NCBI GenBank assembly: GCA_021773135.1
Contig: JAJFKP010000055.1
Coordinates: forward strand, 179,657 to 243,656
DNA from: Woeseiaceae bacterium
GTDB lineage: Bacteria; Pseudomonadota; Gammaproteobacteria; Steroidobacterales; Woeseiaceae
Length of the DNA: 64,000 nucleotides
Direction: 5' to 3'
In this document: positions 61,565-64,000 of the stretch, piece after piece
How the letters are laid out: each line of letters starts with the position of its first letter
How positions within the stretch are numbered: position 1 is the stretch's first letter
Program-made: the position numbers and the translations under genes
Notes under the pieces: generated by a model
Database searches by the model: none
What the model saw: the letters and a program-made list of their open reading frames with translations, nothing else
What the model was told of the DNA's origin: nothing

Positions 61565-62226
61565 TCGATGAGAACCCACCGGTTCGACCGGTGCAGCCGC
61601 AAGGAGCTTGTAGTGGTCAAAGTCACGTCAACATACAGTTCCGTTGATCTCGAGATTGCCGACGACAGGCTGACGCTCGCATGCGATACGACAAACATGC
61701 TGAATGGCTTCCAGAAAGCGGCAGATTCCTGCGAGTGCATTCCAACTGCTAGCCTCGACTGTACAAATCGAGAATTTGAATTACGGGTCTTTACTCAGGC
61801 AACGTCGACATCATGTCCCGGTCGGCCATTATTATTCCAAGGACGTCCAATACCGCCCAGTCCAGACAGCCCTCGATATCCGGCTAACTCCCTCAGTCGC
61901 TGAAATCTGGAGCCGCCAGTCGGGGGGCTGTTAACCAGATGCTTTCTGCCGTTTTCCAAACACCCAAATTCGAGTAGGTAAATAAAATACCGGGACGCGC
62001 CGGATCAACATAATAGAATTTGCTATTAGTTTTATTATCAATAAGTTATCCGAATCGCCTAGCGTAAAACTTTACATAACTAGAGCAAAGGCGTACATTT
62101 GTAATCAATGTGAAATAACTATTAATAATAATACATAAAGTGTTGTTTTTAAAAGAATAATTAGAATTCCCTGGTTTGGACAGACTGCGTGCTAAAAAGC
62201 TGTCCAGCCTCTCTGAGAGAACGAAA
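61512..62226. other. Gene-poor interval after tRNA-Ser, partly AT-rich
   Basis: After the inverted repeat and a CACCGGT-TCG-ACCGGTG hairpin (61577-61593), no reading frame is convincing. Those over the tRNA are translation artefacts. From about 61975 to 62165 the sequence turns strongly AT-rich, unlike the rest of the window, consistent with foreign DNA or a promoter region. Confidence 0.6.
61559..61572 (+). repeat. Copy 1 of GGGTGGTCGATGAG element
   Basis: This 14-mer and a following CACCGGT palindrome recur at 63882-63908. In this copy the spacer is four bases and the palindrome is expanded by TCGACCGG. Confidence 0.7.
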
Positions 62227-62586
62227 ATGCAACGGGCACTTGTCTGGTCTTTGAATCCTCGTCGCTTGCTGCAGATCCTAAGGTCTGCCCAGCGTAAGCT
62301 GGCGTTCACGGCAACAGGGGCAAAGACGGTCAACGATCACTACATTCGCAAGGCAATTGACGTAGCGCCCGGGTTTCAACCTACCAAACCACTTGACCGG
62401 AAAGCTCTGCAAGCGCATCTGATTCTGCAAATCAGGGCACACGGTTATCACGTACAAGTTTGGCCTGGCCATACAACTATCCATACTGGCCGTTCGAGAT
62501 CGTATCGAGTGGACGGCGATAACAGCGAGATGAACACGATTAAGTGCGTCGTGAAATCCGGCTTATGGCGAAATCAGAAAACATGA
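62227..62586 (+). CDS. Unrecognised small protein, possible gene
   Basis: About 119 residues from ATG 62227, with GAGAG about 8 nt upstream. The sequence is basic (LNPRRLLQILRSAQRKL, IRKAID, QIRAHGYHVQVWPGH) with no signal or transmembrane part. I do not recognise it. It is the most believable coding region in the last 2.5 kb, but its codon use and flanks are atypical for the window and it may be a remnant. Confidence 0.35.
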   Translation: MQRALVWSLNPRRLLQILRSAQRKLAFTATGAKTVNDHYIRKAIDVAPGFQPTKPLDRKALQAHLILQIRAHGYHVQVWPGHTTIHTGRSRSYRVDGDNSEMNTIKCVVKSGLWRNQKT

Positions 62587-62935
62587 TTAAAGAACCGCCA
62601 AACGACAACTGAATTTTCTCTCTGAAGCACCAGTCGCCTTTTATCGTATGTTAGGAATCGCTCCCGACTTTTAACCGATCCGCTAACACTTTGACTCGCC
62701 GAACAATATTAGGTCGCCGAGGTGATTGAAACTGTTGTTCTCGGTTCCGAGTGGAACAAACCCAAGGACTATCTTCCTGTCGTTAAGTAGCCTTTACGAA
62801 CGACTGGTCATAGTAGAGCGTAGATTGCATTCCTGGATGATGATGTGGAGATTGAACGTCCGAAAAAGATAAAAGCCTGCTCTTGAACAAATCTGACCCT
62901 GTTTGTTCGATGCAGAAGCACGAAGAAGTCGACGC
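62587..62935. other. Interval with no gene seen
   Basis: About 350 nt with lower GC and no convincing frame or RNA on either strand. Flanked by two weak, unrecognised frames. Confidence 0.5.
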
Positions 62936-63361
62936 TTAATTCGTCACACGCTGAATCGATATTTCCTGTTTCTTTCGGGTTAAGACGCCGCTCTTAAGAT
63001 CCAGGAAACTCACGCCATTCCTTTTTACGGATTCCCCGAATTGCGTGATTTGGCACATCAATTTTAAGAGTTTCCCGCCAGAATAGTGCCAATCTGAACG
63101 CAGTATCTCGAAAGTTAGGAGATTTGTAATAAGCGTAATGTCGTGGCTCGGAAAAGTCTTTTTCCAGCCCAAGAAACCGCGCGCCCTACGATCGAAACGG
63201 GAGTCGATTTGCAGGTCACCGACTAAGAACTTGGGTCGCATGAATTTGAATTGTCTTTCGACTTGACAGTTCCGGATCTTAAGCTTATCGATGAGGAAAG
63301 GGCATTCGATCGTAACCTTGGCGGATTCGACCCTTACGACTCGATGGAAATTCGAAACCAC
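62936..63361 (-). CDS. Unrecognised protein, possible gene
   Basis: A 141-residue frame that must start at GTG 63361 or further in. The composition is protein-like, with alternating hydrophobic residues (VTIECPFLIDKLKIRNCQVE, FLVGDLQIDSRFDRRARGFL, DITLITNLLTFEIL). No clear ribosome site. Not recognised; low GC fits the accessory nature of the region. Confidence 0.35.
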   Translation of the reverse strand: MVSNFHRVVRVESAKVTIECPFLIDKLKIRNCQVERQFKFMRPKFLVGDLQIDSRFDRRARGFLGWKKTFPSHDITLITNLLTFEILRSDWHYSGGKLLKLMCQITQFGESVKRNGVSFLDLKSGVLTRKKQEISIQRVTN

Positions 63362-63565
63362 TTAATATTTGCAGCTTGGACAATTTCCGTCGGCCTGCCC
63401 ACAATATTTCCGTCAATGACCCGGATTGGCCGATATTGAATTCAACCTATGACACTACTTATGCCGCAACGATTTCGCGTGTTAACAGAATGCTCAGTTG
63501 CGTTCGAGATCCAATTGAACGAGGACCATGCTGATTCCCGAATGATTTGAATCCCTGCAAAACCT

Positions 63566-63937
63566 ATGAATAATTGGCTAAATTTTCTGAATTCGGTTTT
63601 TTTTGACCGAGAATCACTTGCTCCACTGGCAATTGCAACGGCCAAATTCAAGCGGCTGACATCAGAATTCTGGATTCATGATTGCGCCAATACCGATCAA
63701 CCATTGCCGAGCTCGCATACCCTTGAGTGGTTCGATACCGTTCTACTCCTGGAGCGATTCTCGGCAGTCAACTTCCTAGCTTCTGCCAAGCTGATGTCAG
63801 GATACGCCTTCAAACCCATTCACGTGTCATCTCGGCCAAATCAGAATAGTCCCATTCGGGCAATTTTTCGTAATAGGGATTGGGTGGTCGATGAGGCCCT
63901 CACCGGTGCGTCACATTCGGGCAGCTCTTACAGGTAG
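63566..63937 (+). CDS. Unrecognised protein, possible gene
   Basis: A 123-residue frame starting MNNWLNFLNSVFFDRESLAPLA. No ribosome site is obvious and its end crosses copy 2 of the repeated element, which argues against it being a functional gene. Possibly a decayed fragment. Not recognised. Confidence 0.25.
   Translation: MNNWLNFLNSVFFDRESLAPLAIATAKFKRLTSEFWIHDCANTDQPLPSSHTLEWFDTVLLLERFSAVNFLASAKLMSGYAFKPIHVSSRPNQNSPIRAIFRNRDWVVDEALTGASHSGSSYR
63882..63908 (+). repeat. Copy 2 of GGGTGGTCGATGAG element
   Basis: The 14-mer is identical to 61559-61572, followed by GCCCT and the CACCGGTG palindrome. Together with copy 1 it brackets 2.3 kb of gene-poor sequence. Confidence 0.7.
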
Positions 63938-64000
63938 TTATTTCCCGCGATTGTCCCAAACCGGGCACTCATAGATTATCCTTAACCGACCACCGGGATA

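Noticed and set aside
61471..61903. Reading frames across tRNA-Ser on both strands, including one containing VGFEPTKGY
   Set aside because: They are translations of the tRNA and its terminator hairpin, a known annotation artefact; no ribosome site or family support.
1..64000. CRISPR array, insertion sequence, prophage or rRNA operon
   Set aside because: No regularly spaced repeats, transposase, integrase, phage structural genes or rRNA-like sequence were seen.

Overview
The window is about 64 kb of ordinary bacterial chromosome with one accessory-looking end. Protein families, lipobox and twin-arginine signals, encoded CCA on both tRNAs, moderate GC (visibly a little above half) and gene content (YjbQ, Bcp, pirin/azoreductase with LysR, rhomboid, ExeA-type ATPase, many exported peptidases) point to a free-living gammaproteobacterium. 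Woeseiaceae-like marine sediment heterotrophs are my best guess, by inference only. No rRNA, insertion sequence, phage gene or CRISPR array was seen.

Layout. 1-8.7 kb: a cut-off DUF4153 membrane protein, a divergent LysR / azoreductase-pirin cluster, a DUF2785 protein, a RetSat-like FAD enzyme, a GST, a small outer-membrane barrel and a DUF1697 protein. 8.7-13.5 kb: a rhomboid protease, an exported NADP-binding Rossmann protein and a 1020-residue ExeA-like ATPase with an acidic repeat tail. 13.5-17.9 kb: a three-gene ABC / lipocalin-like lipoprotein operon of the AttEFGH type. 18-25.4 kb: an alpha/beta hydrolase, a cupin, a TolB-N/TPR membrane protein, an exported RidA and a large sortilin-like BNR protein. 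25.4-26.3 kb: a four-helix membrane protein plus XRE repressor operon with two near-identical palindromic operators over its promoter.

26.3-50.6 kb is a long run of secreted hydrolases and transporters: M20, M18, S9 (DPP IV) and M28 peptidases, amidase, class C serine hydrolase, amidohydrolase, MBL hydrolase, dienelactone hydrolase, YjiH and APC transporters, deoxynucleoside kinase, SEL1-repeat protein, phospholipase D and an acyltransferase. Together with the second S9 peptidase at 55.7 kb this suggests a cell living on peptides and detrital polymers. 50.6-52.4 kb holds an almost empty intergenic region ending in a promoter and what looks like a cyclic di-GMP class I riboswitch directly ahead of a secreted golvesin/Xly-domain protein. 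52.5-61.2 kb: a Tat-exported DAO-family oxidoreductase, a coupled membrane protein/DUF6624 pair, tRNA-Arg(CCT) with a nearby tRNA fragment, S9 peptidase, GNAT, Bcp, YjbQ, a SixA-like phosphatase and lipoproteins.

61.4-64 kb starts with tRNA-Ser(TGA), whose 3' end lies in a perfect 32-bp inverted repeat, and continues into a gene-poor, partly AT-rich stretch with only weak, unrecognised reading frames and a repeated element at both ends. It looks like the start of a degraded island. The most interesting signals are the riboswitch-adhesin unit, the XRE operator pair, the tRNA-linked inverted and direct repeats, and the repeat-tailed ExeA-like ATPase.
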